Source of the DNA: Ornithodoros turicata | Lineage: Eukaryota; Arthropoda; Arachnida; Ixodida; Argasidae | Direction of reading: 5' to 3' | Assembly: GCF_037126465.1 (NCBI RefSeq) | Contig: NW_026999406.1 | Coordinates: 1-64,000 of the forward strand | Length of the DNA: 64,000 nt | Shown: in pieces, positions 33,328 through 45,649 of the stretch | Position numbering within the stretch: the first letter of the stretch is position 1 | How the letters are laid out: each line of letters starts with the position of its first letter | Program-made: the position numbers and the translations under genes | The notes under the pieces: model-generated | Told to the model about the DNA's origin: nothing | Databases searched by the model: none | The model's input: the letters and a program-made list of their open reading frames with translations, nothing else

Positions 33328-33983
33328 TAAAGGGGCACTAAAATTCAAAAACAACTTGCTCCCAAATGAAAGTCCGTGTTTCAATTAGTATGGCGCAAGC
33401 AAAATCTGTTCACAAAGCGCTACCGTTTAGAAGAAAAACGCAGTGAAAACAGAGCCGTCTTTGGCGGCAAAGACGGCCGTCAGGCAAAGATTGGCGGAAT
33501 CAAATGAGACAGCAGGAATGAGAAGCGTGCGAATACCTATCGTGGGCATGTGGATTTGGAACGGGTCCGTTCGTAGTGTTCCGTACATGAGCGCCATGAT
33601 GCACGCTGCAGCATTTTTCAATACCGATTCACTGAATTGTAGCTCACAATAGTTCTCGTGAATGTGCCACTGAGAACATTTATCTTCACGTCCTTCGGAC
33701 AGGGACGCCAGTCCTCTTCGCAACGCGCACTATGTTTTTCGCATGTACTGCTCCATGACGTAGCAAATGCAAGCACGCGCAGCATGGACTAAAAACACAA
33801 TGCACGAGATGAAACGACGTTCACTGCTTAGTGCCGAAGCAAGAAGGAGTCCGGTATAATTTCGATTGTAGCTCCGTAGCGGAATCGAAGTTTTGAATTA
33901 TGATAACAAGTACTAAATTAACATAGCGTGTAACGTAATTTGAAGTGATGTTGATGTTGTTTTTCCATTTTAGTGCCCCTTTC
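33328..33983. mobile_element. Non-autonomous TIR element, AAAGGGGCACTAAAAT ends
   Basis: The ends are inverted repeats: AAAGGGGCACTAAAATTCAA at the left and, complemented, AAAGGGGCACTAAAATGGAA at the right, both continuing into AAACAAC. The 656-bp interior is related to 60,270-60,858 (shared GGCAAAG, CTTATCGTGGG-like and GCCGAAGCAAG blocks). It encodes nothing recognisable. I could not fix the target duplication. Confidence 0.75.
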
Positions 33984-34212
33984 TCAGTAAGCCGCGATCA
34001 AGGGTTGTCAATATTTGATGTCAACGCTCGAGTCTTTGTTTACAAATTTTAGTTTGTGACAAGATAATGAATCCGTTACAAGTACTCCTTTTAGCGAAAC
34101 AGAGTTAAGTGCTAAATCCTAATCTCATTTCACACATTAATTGGCACTGGGAAACCTTGTGAATATCAAGTTCAGCTGAACTACACTAATGAAAATTAGC
34201 TTAATCCCCATA

Positions 34213-34248
34213 TAGGGTGTCCAAGCCAAGTGTGAACATATTTTTTAA

Positions 34249-34292
<44 letters not shown>
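34213..34292. repeat. Fragment of an ACAGGGTGTCC-type end plus (AC)n(AT)n
   Basis: TAGGGTGTCCAAGCCAAGTG followed by TGAACATATTTTTTAAA resembles the terminus of the MITE at 54,363-55,262. It leads into an AC run and then an AT run. Confidence 0.6.
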
Positions 34293-34293
<1 letters not shown>

Positions 34294-34299
34294 CTCATG

Positions 34300-36230
34300 G
34301 AACGATGCGACAGCACCAGAGGACACGTGTTTCGCCGTGTTTGCCGCTCGTCAGCCCTGGGTAGCTGCGCATCGCTCGGAATTGGCGAACCAGGGGTCTA
34401 TGCGTAATTTTTGCATACGTAGTGAAGTGTTACTCTAGGACAAACGTACTCACGATAGATCGCAAACGTGCCTTGCTGTTAACTTGACATAAAATAAGTT
34501 ATTTGTATTATTTTTGCAACTTCACTTTTTTATCTGGTTGCGTGTCTCTCGAAAATCACATGTTTGGGATGAGTGCAGAAACCTGTGACCATCAATGTTT
34601 TTATGTGTAGAACAAGTTGTACAACAGTTTGTGCTCTTAAAGGGACTATGAAATTTGCCGAACCCCCATACTTCTTTTCGCTCGAAACTGTTCTTCCCGC
34701 CGAGGAACTAATATGCCACAAATTTTTCCGGACGAAATCGCTCCGCTCTGCGAGAAGCGCGAGCCTGAAGAGTCCCTTCCGCGTTCCTCCTCTCCCGCGC
34801 ACATTGTCCCGTCGATGGTGTAACTGTACGGGCCGCACTTCTGTGGCCCGTTACGTCAACGGTGTTGCGCAATGGCAAGTAATGCTGCGAGCCCGCTGTG
34901 GCTGTCGCCTTCCCGTCGCACATAGAAGGTCACAAGGTCTCTGGTCGCGTCTGAGGGTTGAAGTTGAAGCATTAAGTTTTCTTTGTTGGAGGTGTTCGGA
35001 TAACACGCTATAATGAACAGCTTTTTGTGTATGAATCGTTTGCTGCGCTTGAGCTGGCAAGTATGACATGTGAGCTGTACTTTTTCATCGAATGTATTCG
35101 TCCTCTGCTCTGCGGCCGTTCACAACAAGGAACTCAAGCACCTCCGTGGCTTTGAGAGTTTTGCTGACGAGTTTCGTGGGCCTCTAGCGATTCACCGCAA
35201 CGTGTATTGGTTGTATTGCCGTCACCAATGAAAGTGTCTGGTGGTTGCTTGGCGTTGCAGTTATATTTACGTCAGTTGCAGTTATGTTTACGTGTTGGCA
35301 ATCTGACAACAAAGCAACTGCGTTGTGAAGTGCGACTGTGATATTTAGAAGATGCCATCTTTGTTGCTCGATTTGTTTGCCCGAATTATCATAAAAGACT
35401 GGGCGGTCTAATGTTTTGGTTCGCTTTGTTTGAACTCGTGTTCTTCGTCATCATTACGGTTATTATTCAAAGCAGCTTCGCGCCTTCAGGTGATTCTGAT
35501 TAACTGTGCATTTACTGTTCTACAGACAGGACGGGCTTGCTGTATTTCCTTCCGTCCAAGGACTTGTTGTTTGCCTAAGAATATGTTTCACGCAAGAATT
35601 TATTTATGAGAACGTTACGTATTATGTATTGTATGTATGTGTTGAGCACGTTGTAAATCTGAACATTTAGCATTGCCAACCACTATGCCTACAGAAACTC
35701 ATCTGCAGCGTATTGTGTATTCTGTAAGAGTATTCTGTACATCGTATTTATTTCTGAGAACTGTTTGTCGTTTAACAAATTTGTTGTCCAACCAGGTTTC
35801 CAATACTGCGTAATACATCCATAGCCCTAAGACTGAGGGACACAATCTAACGACACCAGTTCGCCTGCTTCATTGCCATCTTATATTATTGTGTTACATA
35901 AGCTTGAAGTCACCAGTTGAGATAACTGGAAAAAAGCAAAAAACCCCAGTAGTCATGTAGCATGCCCTATATATTGCAATTAATAAAACGACAAGTAATT
36001 GGTACTATTTCAAGTAAACTGCTTGTTGGTCTACTGGCGGAAATCTGCTTTCTTTGTGAAAGAACTGTTCCATTTGCCACCGGGGCAGGGTCCTCAGCTG
36101 TGCAGGCTCCTCCGAGGGTGTGGCGCACTTGTATGTGCGTCAAGGACGAGGGCATCAGGCTCAAACAGCTGAAATGTAGACATTTAGCTCAAATAGTACA
36201 ATAACGAAGACCTCACATCTACATATACAC
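34300..36230. other. Unassigned, including a probable MITE end near 34,638
   Basis: TTAAAGGGACTATGAAAT at 34,636-34,653 looks like a transposon terminus, followed by GC-rich DNA to about 34,930, but the partner end was not found. The 146-codon plus-strand frame at 34,573-35,013 runs across this and lacks domains. Nothing else is supported to 36,230. Confidence 0.4.
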
Positions 36231-36235
36231 ATTAT

Positions 36236-37071
36236 ACAGGGTGGTCTACCAACCATGATAGAAATTCATAGTAAAAAACATAGGCCCCGGAGAGAGATGT
36301 AGTCAAGGGATTTTTTCCTGCCAATAACTTTTGCCACCATATAGGTAACATTTTTATTTCATTTCAATTGACGGAAAATTAACTTCTTGAATTGAACTTC
36401 GAAATTTCTCAAGGCAACCTAACGTTTTCTTTGCGGAAATGGGTTCCCGTGGTCATTTCAGTATAGCCCATAATCCCACTCGTAATGCAATGGGAATTGC
36501 CAAAATAAATTCGCCGAAACTCCGTGGAAACGAGCCCTTGGCTCCGCCTCTTTTTTGACGGCTCGTAGTTTCAGCGCAAAACTACGAAGAAAGAAGGTTA
36601 CATTGACACGGCACACGCGAGTGGAAAAGGTTACACGCCTTACCCACGGAACAAACACGGGCGGTGGGTGCAGGAATCAGAGCTAGATTAACAAAAATGA
36701 GGTCACCCGACGGCTTGTAACCCTTTCCCCCTGGTGTGGCGTGTCAATGTAGCCTCCTTTCTTCGCAGTTTTGCGCTCAAACTACGAGCCGTCAAAAAAG
36801 AGGCGGAGCCAAGGCTTCATTTCCACGGAGTTTCGGCGAAATTATTTTGGCAATTGCCATTGCATTACGAGTGGGATTATGAGCTATACTGAGTAAAACG
36901 ACCACGGGAACCCATTCCCAAGAAATTAATGTTCCGTCAATTGAAATGAAATAAAAATGTTACCAATATGTGGCAAAAGTTATTGGCAGAAAAAAATCCC
37001 TCGACCACATGTCTCTTCGGAGCCTGCGTTTTTTACTATGAATTTCTATGATGGTTGGTGGACCACCCTGC
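36236..37071. mobile_element. Long-TIR MITE, ACAGGGTGGTC ends
   Basis: About 300-390 bp at each end are near-perfect inverted repeats (36,236-36,620 and 36,750-37,071), with a short unpaired middle. Ends are ACAGGGTGGTCTACCAACCA and its complement, in an AT-rich target. It shares the ACAGGGTG terminus with elements near 53.5, 54.4 and 56.0 kb but its interior differs. No coding capacity. Confidence 0.85.
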
Positions 37072-37649
37072 ATGCTATGCATTCAATGAAATTTTCTTGC
37101 ACTATATCAGTCGTAACGCAATCCACTTCCCGCCAGTAGCACAAAAATCATTCTTAGCACGCTGTTTTCTTTACATAAAAGAGCTAAGCAGGTCAGTAAC
37201 GTGCATCCCAAGAATTGATTCATCGCCATAGCTTACCCCCCCTCTCTACTCTGTCTCACGTGTGCATTGGAATGATAGCAATCTGTTCGACACATCAACA
37301 CAAGCATCAAATATGAACACAATGCACTCACCGCAATAGAGTCACAATTGTCGCGGAAATTGAATGTACAGTTGACCGCAAGAAGAACCAAACGGTTGAG
37401 GGAAAACAGTGCTCCTCGCTCGACCGATCCTTCCATCCCCGATTCTCCTGAGCAACTGGCGAAAACCGGTTTCCGCGACAAAGGGAGAGGCGGAGAGGGC
37501 GCTGACTCCCACTGACAAGCAAGTCAGAACGCGTTGCGCACCTAACGTCATCGATGACGTGTCAGCACGTTTCTCCTTGTTATACCGGGAGGGAGTGGCA
37601 ATATAAAGGCTAGGAGCCACTTTTTTTTTTCACAGTTCCAATCACTTGG

Positions 37650-37900
37650 CCTTTAGTCACTTCCGTTCCCGTGGTGGCGGGAGAGCTGCGAACGCCACCA
37701 CCCGGGAGAAGTGGCAATCTGATAACCGCGCGTCGTCTGCTAGCTCCAAATGCATCGACGGGGCCGCGCTTTCCTCGGAATGCGGAGAGGAATGGAAATT
37801 CGGCGCTAGCAGACGACGTGTGGTTATCGGATCGTCATCTCTCCCGTGTGGTAGCGCTCGCAGCCCCGGCGCCACCAGGGGAAAGGAATGACGCGAAGGC
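37650..37900. mobile_element. Foldback copy of the 47,835-48,760 element termini
   Basis: The left arm (about 37,655-37,785) and right arm (about 37,795-37,892) are inverted copies of each other. They match the terminal repeats of the 926-bp element in LINE 3 (shared CGTCGTCTGCTAGCTCCAAA, TGCATCGACGGGGCCGCGCT, TTTCCTCGGAATGCGGAG). The arms are nearly adjacent, so this is a solo foldback lacking the interior and the outermost TGCTTGCG end. Confidence 0.8.
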
Positions 37901-37924
37901 AGTACAGTAATTACGAACACCATG

Positions 37925-38365
37925 CGCTCTCAGCGATATCTTATTTTCACAGTTCGAATCACTTCAGCGCGTGGTCGTGCTAAGCCTAAACGACGTAATC
38001 TCGCCGAAGCCCCCCCCCCCCCCTGTCTAAACACGCACACGAAAAGCCTGGGCTATCAGCGATATCTTTTTTGCACAGTTCCAATCACTTCAGCGCGTGG
38101 TCGGGCTAAGCCTAAACGACGAAATCTCGCCGAAGCCCCCTCCCTCCCCCCCCCCCCCCCGTCTAAACACGCACACGAAAAGCCTGGGCTACCCGCGATA
38201 TCTTTATGGCGCAGTTCCAATCACTTCAGCGCGTGGTCGTGCTAAGCATAACCGACGAAATCTTGCCGCCCCCCCCCCCCTCCACGTTCAAACACGCAGT
38301 AAACACGAAAAGCCTGCGCTATCCGCGATATCTTTTCTTTTTACAGTTCCAATCATTGCTCGCGT
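37925..38365 (+). repeat. Tandem array with poly-C tracts, about four units
   Basis: Four units of about 120-140 bp share CGATATCTT, CACAGTTCCAATCACTTCAG, GCTAAGCCTAAACGACG and a C11-C14 run, then AACACGCACACGAAAAGCC. Unit starts lie near 37,933, 38,052, 38,195 and 38,325. Frames through it are artefacts of the repeat. Confidence 0.9.
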
Positions 38366-38631
38366 AGCCCGCACCCTCCCTGGCATGCGTGGAAAATATG
38401 AACACTCTGTGCTTTCCGCCATTGCTAACACCACATCTCTAATTACGCGCCCAGGCGCTCGAGCAAAGCCCCTTTTTTTCGGGAAAACCCGCCGCCCGCT
38501 CTGGGAAAGTGCGCCGCTGCGATCCGTTTCAATCTCCTTCAGTCCGTGACTACGTTACGTTAATCCAAAAATGGCTGCCAGCTACACGTACACAGAGAGA
38601 TAAAAAGGGGGAATCGGTGTATCGAAGAGGG

Positions 38632-38728
38632 GAGCAATGAAAAAAGGGGTGACGTTTCGAGCGAAAACTCTTCTTCATGAAGAAGAGATTTCGCTTAAAA
38701 CGTAGCCCCTTTTTTCATTGCTCCCATC
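38632..38728. repeat. Imperfect 97-bp palindrome
   Basis: GGAGCAATGAAAAAAGGGG... pairs with ...CCCCTTTTTTCATTGCTCC around the centre CTTCTTCATGAAGAAG near 38,680. It may be a small foldback element. Confidence 0.75.
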
Positions 38729-38729
38729 T

Positions 38730-39320
38730 TCGGTACACCAGTGTCCCCCCCACCTTTTTTTTCTCCCCACATTACTTTATATGATTTTAGCGTTTGCTCA
38801 CATCAGATTCGGCAAGTGCGTAGGGATGTAACGTGTTTTTACGCTTGGAGTTCCACAAAGGCAACACATCTTCGTCAGCGATAACTGGCATTGCGGGACC
38901 CAACGGCTTGCAGATGATCTGGGCTGTCAGCAAGTGTGTGACCGTTTTCGCCTCTGTCGTCTTCCGCTACATTGATGACGACGACTGAGGAATCAGTTGG
39001 AGGATCGCACTCTGACACATCTTCACGAACGTATAGCTTCTGTATAGTTTAATCACACTCATGCGTACGTATGCAAAAGAGATATGTTTTCTAATCTAGA
39101 GATATCTATCCATGCGTACATCCATGCGGATTTTCCAAACGTTTATGATGCCCATGTTTGCCCTCACAGAGGCCTACTGCAACAATCTTTAGACATCAAA
39201 CCAGTTACACAACTCAATACCTTGTCTCAACGTATAATTTCATACCTCGGGAGTATGAATTGCTGGACAGGTGGCCACTGCCCCGAAACTTATGAAACTT
39301 GCTGCGTTGGGGGGGGGGGG
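38730..39320. other. No gene recognised
   Basis: No supported feature apart from a G10-12 run at about 39,310. Open frames are short and featureless. Confidence 0.5.
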
Positions 39321-39323
39321 AGA

Positions 39324-39520
39324 TGTATGTACTTACTGAACTTTTCCCCGCAAATTTCGAATGACTCTATGCCTGGCTCTGCAGACCCTCCGAGTAAACC
39401 ACAGGCGAGGAACAGAAGGAAATAAGCAAGCCCGATCATATTCATTGCGGGACAAGCCGATTAGTGAAGAACGCAGCTAAGAAAATCTAATGCCGTATCT
39501 TTAGGGGACCACGAGTATTA
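39324..39520 (+). repeat. Left half of the dispersed repeat split by a TIR element
   Basis: This matches 29,010-29,205 up to GAGTATTA, where the CACTCTAAA end of the inserted element begins. The right half resumes at 41,807. Confidence 0.75.
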
Positions 39521-41806
39521 CACTCTAAACCAGGTAACACACGTAACGGTTTAAGTACCGCTTGGCCAAGTGGAACATTAAAAAAAATGTACCTCTTAAA
39601 TTTAAGAGGTACACGCGCCCTCACATGCGGTACATGTAACGGATATCGCGCAGCGATTTAGGCCTACCCGTCGGGGTGGTTCCCCTCTTCTACGATATAT
39701 TAACAGCCCCAGGAAGCTATGGTGTACGAAAAATATCACAAACAAATACCTTTATTTGAAAATTACATCCATTTCAGGGGTGATGCTTGCCCATCGCGAG
39801 CATGCATTGTCATGATGCACAAACGCCGAACACACGGGGCACAACGTACATGGATGAACGCTGACCACTGCATCTCCCCTTCACCATTGCAGCTGCTCCG
39901 TGGTCACGCTTCTTTATCTCTACCACACCTTTGGATTGCTGTTTTCCCCAACTTCCGTTTCTTCCGCAGAACATAACACCAACCACAGGATGATGATTGA
40001 CTCACCCATTTACAACATCGCCTGGACGTAACATAGGAGAAAATACAATGTAAAAAAAAATCCAACAAACGAAATATCTTGCCTGAAAACCATGCCTACT
40101 TGCTTCTGTAATCCAGGTATAAAGTGCAATCTAGGCTTCTCTAACTCACGCATCAACGTTCGTGCATGAACCGCAAAGTTCGTTGTCTCCGTCCCTCAGT
40201 CGTTGTGCCCAGCCTGCCGGTGATCAGGAGCACTGGGAATCAGAGCGAAGACGAACGAAAATGCCTCGTGCGGACGAATAATTCCGGTTTTCGTTCCGGT
40301 TACATCGTAAACGATCCGGTACTGGTTCTGCTCCGGAGCAAAAATATAAAGGTTCATACCGGTTTTTAACCGGTTCCCCTTCTGCTGGGAATATTCCTCC
40401 CCACAAAAAAAATCGATGTTACAAAATGTAAACCCGTTTATTCCGCATACATGGTATTTAATAGTAATAGACAGCTGTGAAATTGGTAGCTCCTGGTTCC
40501 TGTAGGTTACTGTCTGTTCAAATGGGCCTTCTCCTTTCTTGAAGCGCGTGCTACAAACGGACTTGTTTGTCGTGATGTCATACGTAAAGTACTTTCTTGC
40601 TGGGTTGCAGCGATCGCGTTCCATCCGAATGTATGTTGCTACTGTCTAGCCAGCACGCACCACCGCACAAGTACGACGCAAATCGAGGAACACCCTCTCT
40701 CACAAACGCGCTCAACGGCTCCGTTTTATTTTCTTCGTGTCCTGTCCACAAAAGAGTTGCCACTTCGCATGGGCTTGCCCTCGCGTATACGTAAATGTAT
40801 TCAACTTAGCTGTTCTCAAACAAGGGACGCGTTGCGCGACATTACCGATAAAGAAGCCGTTATGCAGCCCCCTTGGGTCGCTGTTTAGTTGAGGAGAGTT
40901 TGGGGGGATCAAATTAAAACGAACACTACGGTACATTGCCAGAGGGTCACATGTACCTCTAAGTCTGTGTGCGTGCGCGAACGATAAACCATTACAAAGG
41001 GAGCCTAAGGGTCATAGTATACCGACATACATTCCACCGTAACCGTAACCCTCGTATAGTATCCATGACATGACTTCAGAGCACACGGCGTCTGTTTCAT
41101 TCGCCTATCCGTAGTCCAAACCGACGAAGTTTTTCCTTGGACCGAAAACCGTTAAATATAGTTTTCGGTTTCCCTCCTGAGCGAAAAAAACGTATACGGT
41201 TTCGATTCCGTTCCGGTTCGCACCAAAATAGCGTTTGTTTGTTTGTTTTTTTGTTTTCGGTTGCGGTTTTCGGTTCGCTCCGACACCCTGCCTTAAATGA
41301 CTCCAATCTTGAAAGCGTCGAACGAGTTTCTTCCAAGACCGAGCAGACTCGTCCTCGCTCCCCGACGTTTCAAAACAAACTGATTTGCCAGCGGTTGCAA
41401 GAAACACATTATTCGCACACGTGCGATCCCTCACGGTCACGGGTTCTAATTATGGCACTTCTTTGATGGAATGATAGTGCTGATCCATGACGGCACTGCT
41501 GCATAAGGGAATTTATAGACTGGTATTCGGAATCACGCGAAATATCTTTACAGCGCATGGAGATCGTGAGAAGGTGTTCCTACTCATGCGCCGGAAACAC
41601 GCGGTACACATGAGGTACAGCTGCTATAGGCCGCGCTTAAAAGGTACCTAGCTGGTACGGATAAGTCTCGGAGCCCTTGTACCGCTTGAAATTCGCAGTG
41701 GTCGCGAACTGTACCTGCTGGTTGAGGACTGTACCTCATGTGTACCGCTTGGCCCAGGTGCGGGTCTTCTTTCATGCGGTACATATCGGGTGCCGGATTT
41801 AGAGTG
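39521..41806. mobile_element. 2.3-kb TIR element, CACTCTAAA ends, TA target duplication
   Basis: The insert begins CACTCTAAACCAGG and ends with the complement of CACTCTAAATCCGG, flanked by TA at 39,519-39,520 and 41,807-41,808. The paralogous uninterrupted site at about 29,204-29,216 has a single TA, which confirms the boundaries. Subterminal regions repeat GTACCGCTT and GGTAC words and include the palindrome GTACCTCTTAAATTTAAGAG near 39,588. No DDE transposase is recognised. The TA duplication is typical of Tc1/mariner-like elements but the family is not identified. Confidence 0.8.
40196..40624 (-). pseudogene. ORF with a partial BED-finger-like N terminus
   Basis: The 142-codon frame starts MERDRCNPARKYFTYDITTN followed by KSVCSTRF. 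The segment resembles the start of a BED zinc finger as found in hAT-type transposases (pattern KYFTYDxxxNKSxCxxC), but the second Cys and the HxxxH half are not visible, so the finger is incomplete. The rest is unrecognised. It lies inside the 2.3-kb TIR element and could be a nested fragment or captured exon. Confidence 0.35.
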
Positions 41807-42080
41807 TAGTGACGAGCGACTCTGTTTGAACATCTGTGAGCCATGTGAGCCATTCGAATATTCGCCCACAGTTTCCTCTATGAATGATGCACATTGAACG
41901 AAATAAATATAAAGCGAGAACACAACCCAATTATTAATGACTCTCCGAGTCTGCACAGCCCCTATAGTAGTTTCAAAGATTGCTAGACAATAGCGTTGGC
42001 ACGCTTTCAACAGGAAGAAAAAAAAAACGAGGAAAATTGTTCTCCAGTTGCGCACACGCTTCCACGAAGCCTTCTACTGC
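41807..42080 (+). repeat. Right half of the dispersed repeat split by the TIR element
   Basis: This matches 29,214-29,480 (GACGAG, CTGTGAGCCA, ATAAATA, TCAACAGGAAG, GCGCACACGC). It abuts the 3' truncated end of LINE 2. Confidence 0.7.
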
Positions 42081-42089
42081 CTTGTTACG

Positions 42090-44150
42090 TTTAGCAGTTT
42101 TGACGATGTAATAGATCTTTTTTTTTTTTTGTGCTTGCTATGTGCTACAAAAGTCACTTTTTCGTGAAATATAAGCGCAAGGAAGTTATGCTCCGATTGG
42201 ACAGTTATAACTTGAGTGTCTATTTTCAATGCATGTCCAACAAATAGTCCAGTAACTCTGAAAGAACGATCGCAAACAGTCTATTCATAGCCGAATTTAA
42301 ACCTATTCTCGTGGGACCATCTGACTAACCTATTGATTCATAACACTAGCTGGCGCTCACATATAGACAGGTTACAAGAGGAATAAGACACCTGAATGTC
42401 GTCAACATATAAAGACCATGTGAGTGACAGCGGGATGGGAATTGCTACAGTGTTCATATTTACAATAAAAAAAGTGTAATACTTCAAACGGGTCCCAAAG
42501 GAACCCCGTTCTCCTGAATGAAAAGACGTGATAGGGCATTGCCCAACTGACTCTGGAAGTTCTTCCGCGGAGGGAATATGCAATGCAGCGTAGAAGACGG
42601 TCACGTATTCCAAATGAATACAGGCCATGTGGGATTCCATGTCGCCATGCGGTATCGTAGGCCTTTTCTAAACTGAAAATGCAGACACACAAGGGCCCTT
42701 CATGAAGAAGGCTTCCTTTATAGTTATCTTTACCCGAACGAGGTGATCAACGGTTGAACACGCCGCTCAGGCTCCCGGTCTCAAAAATGGGATTATATTA
42801 TTATTTCATATAATTGCTGCTTTCGAGCGTGAAGGATGATAACCCTTCTTCCATAACAGGTTGAAGAAAACATCATTTGAAGAAATATTCCTGTGACATC
42901 TTAGATAAGTGTTGTTACATAGCATATGTAACACGACCTGGACCTGGTGCTGCCTGGTGTGTTTAGATGATAATAATGCTCTTGACCATTCTACCATGGT
43001 GAAAGGTTCATTATGTGAATAATTGACACTAATAGTATTTCTCAGAAGCTTCTTGGATTTTCAAAAATATTTTGATATGCGAGGAGCCTGATACACTTTG
43101 AAGAAGCTCGTCAGGTGCGTTGGCCTGTTCTTCGAGGCTCTCACATAGGCCACCGCTTACTTGTAAAGGAGAAGTGTACATACAAGTTAACATAATTACC
43201 CTTGATTCTCTTCAGTCTGTCCGACACAAACCTGGATTGTGTATTAGATGTCAGGAATAATATTAAGCTCTCCAAGACTCGCGCTTAGCTTTTCGGCATG
43301 CCCACCTTGCTTTTTGCTCTGGTTTTTAAATGCAATCAGGTCGATGAACTTGGGCATCTTCAAATATGCCCCATGCAGAATGTTGTTCTTTTCTAGTAGT
43401 TTGACATTCCTTTGTCCAGCAAAGCTTTAGCCGCTTGGGCATGCGACTGGAAGTTTGTGGGATATATCCGATGGCTGAGCTTATTACGTTGTTCGTGATA
43501 AACGTATTTGATTTATCAAACCCCAGTTCATGAAAACTGGAAGTCGAGATACGTGCTTTTTCCTGAAAGAGGTTCCAGTTTGCCTCTGACGATTTCCACC
43601 TGGGCGGACATGTGCTTAAATTAGTGAATGGCTGGTAAGGCTGTGGGGAAATGTTCACTGCGACGAGGGTAGCTTTCAACTGACAATTGACATTCTGGAA
43701 CAAGGATGAGAGAAACTCAACTAAACAGAAAATCAATTGCTAGGAGGGCTGTAAGATACTGTTGATGTATGTCGCAGTTCCTGTATTGAGAATACACATT
43801 CGTCTTGAAGGTAGCACCCTTTCTATTATTTTGCCACGTCCATCAGTTTTCGTTCTGTCCCACAGAAAGTTACGGGCATTAAAATATCCAAGTAAAAACA
43901 GTCAGTGGTGGGAGTGGTGGATCTATTGTACTTCCTAGGGCGATCTGAACTACCACAGCTAACAGTATTAGGTATAAGGAACAAACAGTGAGAACGCTAT
44001 GAAGACATCTTTGAACAGCAACTCCCTCGAGTGTTGCTTTCAGTTCGAAATGCTCTCAAGAGAGGGTTTTCGATGTAAGAATAGTAACACCTCCAGATGA
44101 ACGTGCTCTATCAACCCGATTTTTATTAAACAAATTCCACCGTCTCAGTG
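42090..44150 (-). pseudogene. LINE 2 ORF2: endonuclease and reverse transcriptase, decayed
   Basis: Reading leftwards, an AP-endonuclease region lies at about 43,600-44,150: VDRARSSGGVTILTSKT, then LEGVAVQRCLHSVLTVC, then a GDFNAH-like motif reading GYFNARNFLWDRTK near 43,885. A linker PRWKSSEANWNLFQEKARI with TSSRMPKRLKLCWTKEC spans 43,400-43,620. Then come the RT segments FNLLWKKGYHP-like (about 42,860), FSLEKAYDTAWRHGI (about 42,640-42,680) and YVDD at 42,398-42,409, in another frame. The Asp of GDFNAH is replaced by Tyr. There are many stops. The copy ends inside the RT/thumb at about 42,090, where another repeat begins. Confidence 0.85.
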
Positions 44151-44589
44151 TAAGTGCCTTACTGGGGATCCATATAACCCCCCTCTCTCGCAAAACAGGC
44201 CACACCATACTTATCCACAAGGTCACTGGTATCGTAAAGATTCGTGAAAAGCCACCGACAATAATTACACTGCAGAATCGCTATAAAGCAGAAAAAGATT
44301 GCATTGTACAATATTTTCATTGCACTGTACAGTGCACTTGTCAATCAGCATCATGGTGAAGAGTGTGCCATCTAAATAAACTTGCGTTATTTCTTTTTTT
44401 GGGGCCTCGTGGGCTGTCTCGGAAATTTTCCCAAGCAGCCGTCAATTCCTTTTGCGATATACTAGGGAGTGAGCCCCTCCTGAGGCATTACATTTTGCCT
44501 TTCCTTTAGACTGGGAGCTCGTACTCGCGAAACAACCTTGTGAGCTCGTATCATCATCACACTTCATGAAACCCATTTCCATGAGTGAA

Positions 44590-45450
44590 ACCCATTTCCA
44601 AACATTGAAGGGGCCCCCACAGAAGTAAGTGGAGTTGGGGGTGGATCTCCCACTCCATTGTTTTCCTCTTTATTCGGTAATGTGATTGCGTGTACTTGAG
44701 CCTGCGTGTGTCTGATGACCATGTATGGCATTCCTTTGACTGTTGCGGCAAAATATTTCTGAAAGAAATATGGTGATACATTTTTTTCTTGCTTCCGGAT
44801 AACTGATGCTTTGCACGACCTTGACATATAGAATCTCCTTCTCATATGTCCACTTTGGACAGGATCTTCAGTATGAGGGCTGCTCACCGGTGCAATTGGT
44901 ATAGCCGTTAGCCCACTTCCTTTGTGTTGTGGGCAGCCTCACCATGACCTGCACAACAGCGAGGACCCTAGCATGGACCCTGGCATCCATGTCCGCATGT
45001 CCGTATCGATTGCAATGAAAGCAGGGCATACCATTCGCAATACAGAGCCGCACACCCGCAGAAATATATCATATTTTTAACTTGCCTTATAAGGCGGGTC
45101 TGTCAGAAGTCAGTACGATGTTCCTGGTGGTGGTATATATTCACAGTTCTTACGGATCTTAATTTTTGCGCACATCTATGGCGTCCTAGTCCTTCCAGCT
45201 TTCAAGGACAGGCATATCAATCAACTCTGAAACTGCTAGTGTGCTAACTAGCATTCAGTGCTTTGATCTGGGAGACTGAAATCCTTTTCCCAATCCGTTC
45301 GGTGTGTGTTTAGGATGCGTTGGTAGACTTTTTCATTAGTGCGTTTTACGACAAGGTCACCGGATCGTATGCGATTGATGTCTGTTATATTTTTTGATAG
45401 CGATGCCATTGCTTTCTCAATGAAGTGGTGGTGTTTTTCCTAGTGGTACG
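44590..45450 (-). pseudogene. LINE 2 ORF1 with CCHC zinc-knuckle remnants
   Basis: ITDINRIRSGDLVVKRTNEK (about 45,350-45,410) is followed further along by RLCIANGMPCFHCNRYGHAD (about 44,990-45,055) and a CTNCTGEQPSY-like segment near 44,880. The C-x2-C-x4-H spacing is that of gag-like zinc knuckles in Jockey-type LINE ORF1. The last Cys of the first knuckle is lost. Frames shift several times, after which PYFFQKYFAATVKG and PYMVIRHTQAQVHAITLP occur. Confidence 0.65.
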
Positions 45451-45649
45451 CTTTTATCGATGTCTGTGTCTGAAGAGGATAGTGCAATTTATTTCGCGGT
45501 GAAGTCTTCCGATACAGTCCTTAAGCATTCGTTCCCTAGCCGCTACACGGCCACGACCTCAAATAAAGAAGTAAATCTACTCGTGCAGGTTTGATCAATC
45601 GATCATCCGTAGAAGTCACCCGTACTTCATACTCATACATATGGGGAGG

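Noticed and set aside
34573..35013. 146-codon plus-strand ORF
   Set aside because: It crosses a probable MITE end (TTAAAGGGACTATGAAAT) and has no recognisable domain.
37646..37923. Arg/Ser/Pro-rich frames on both strands
   Set aside because: They are translations of the foldback arms, which recur in the TIR element at 47,835-48,760.
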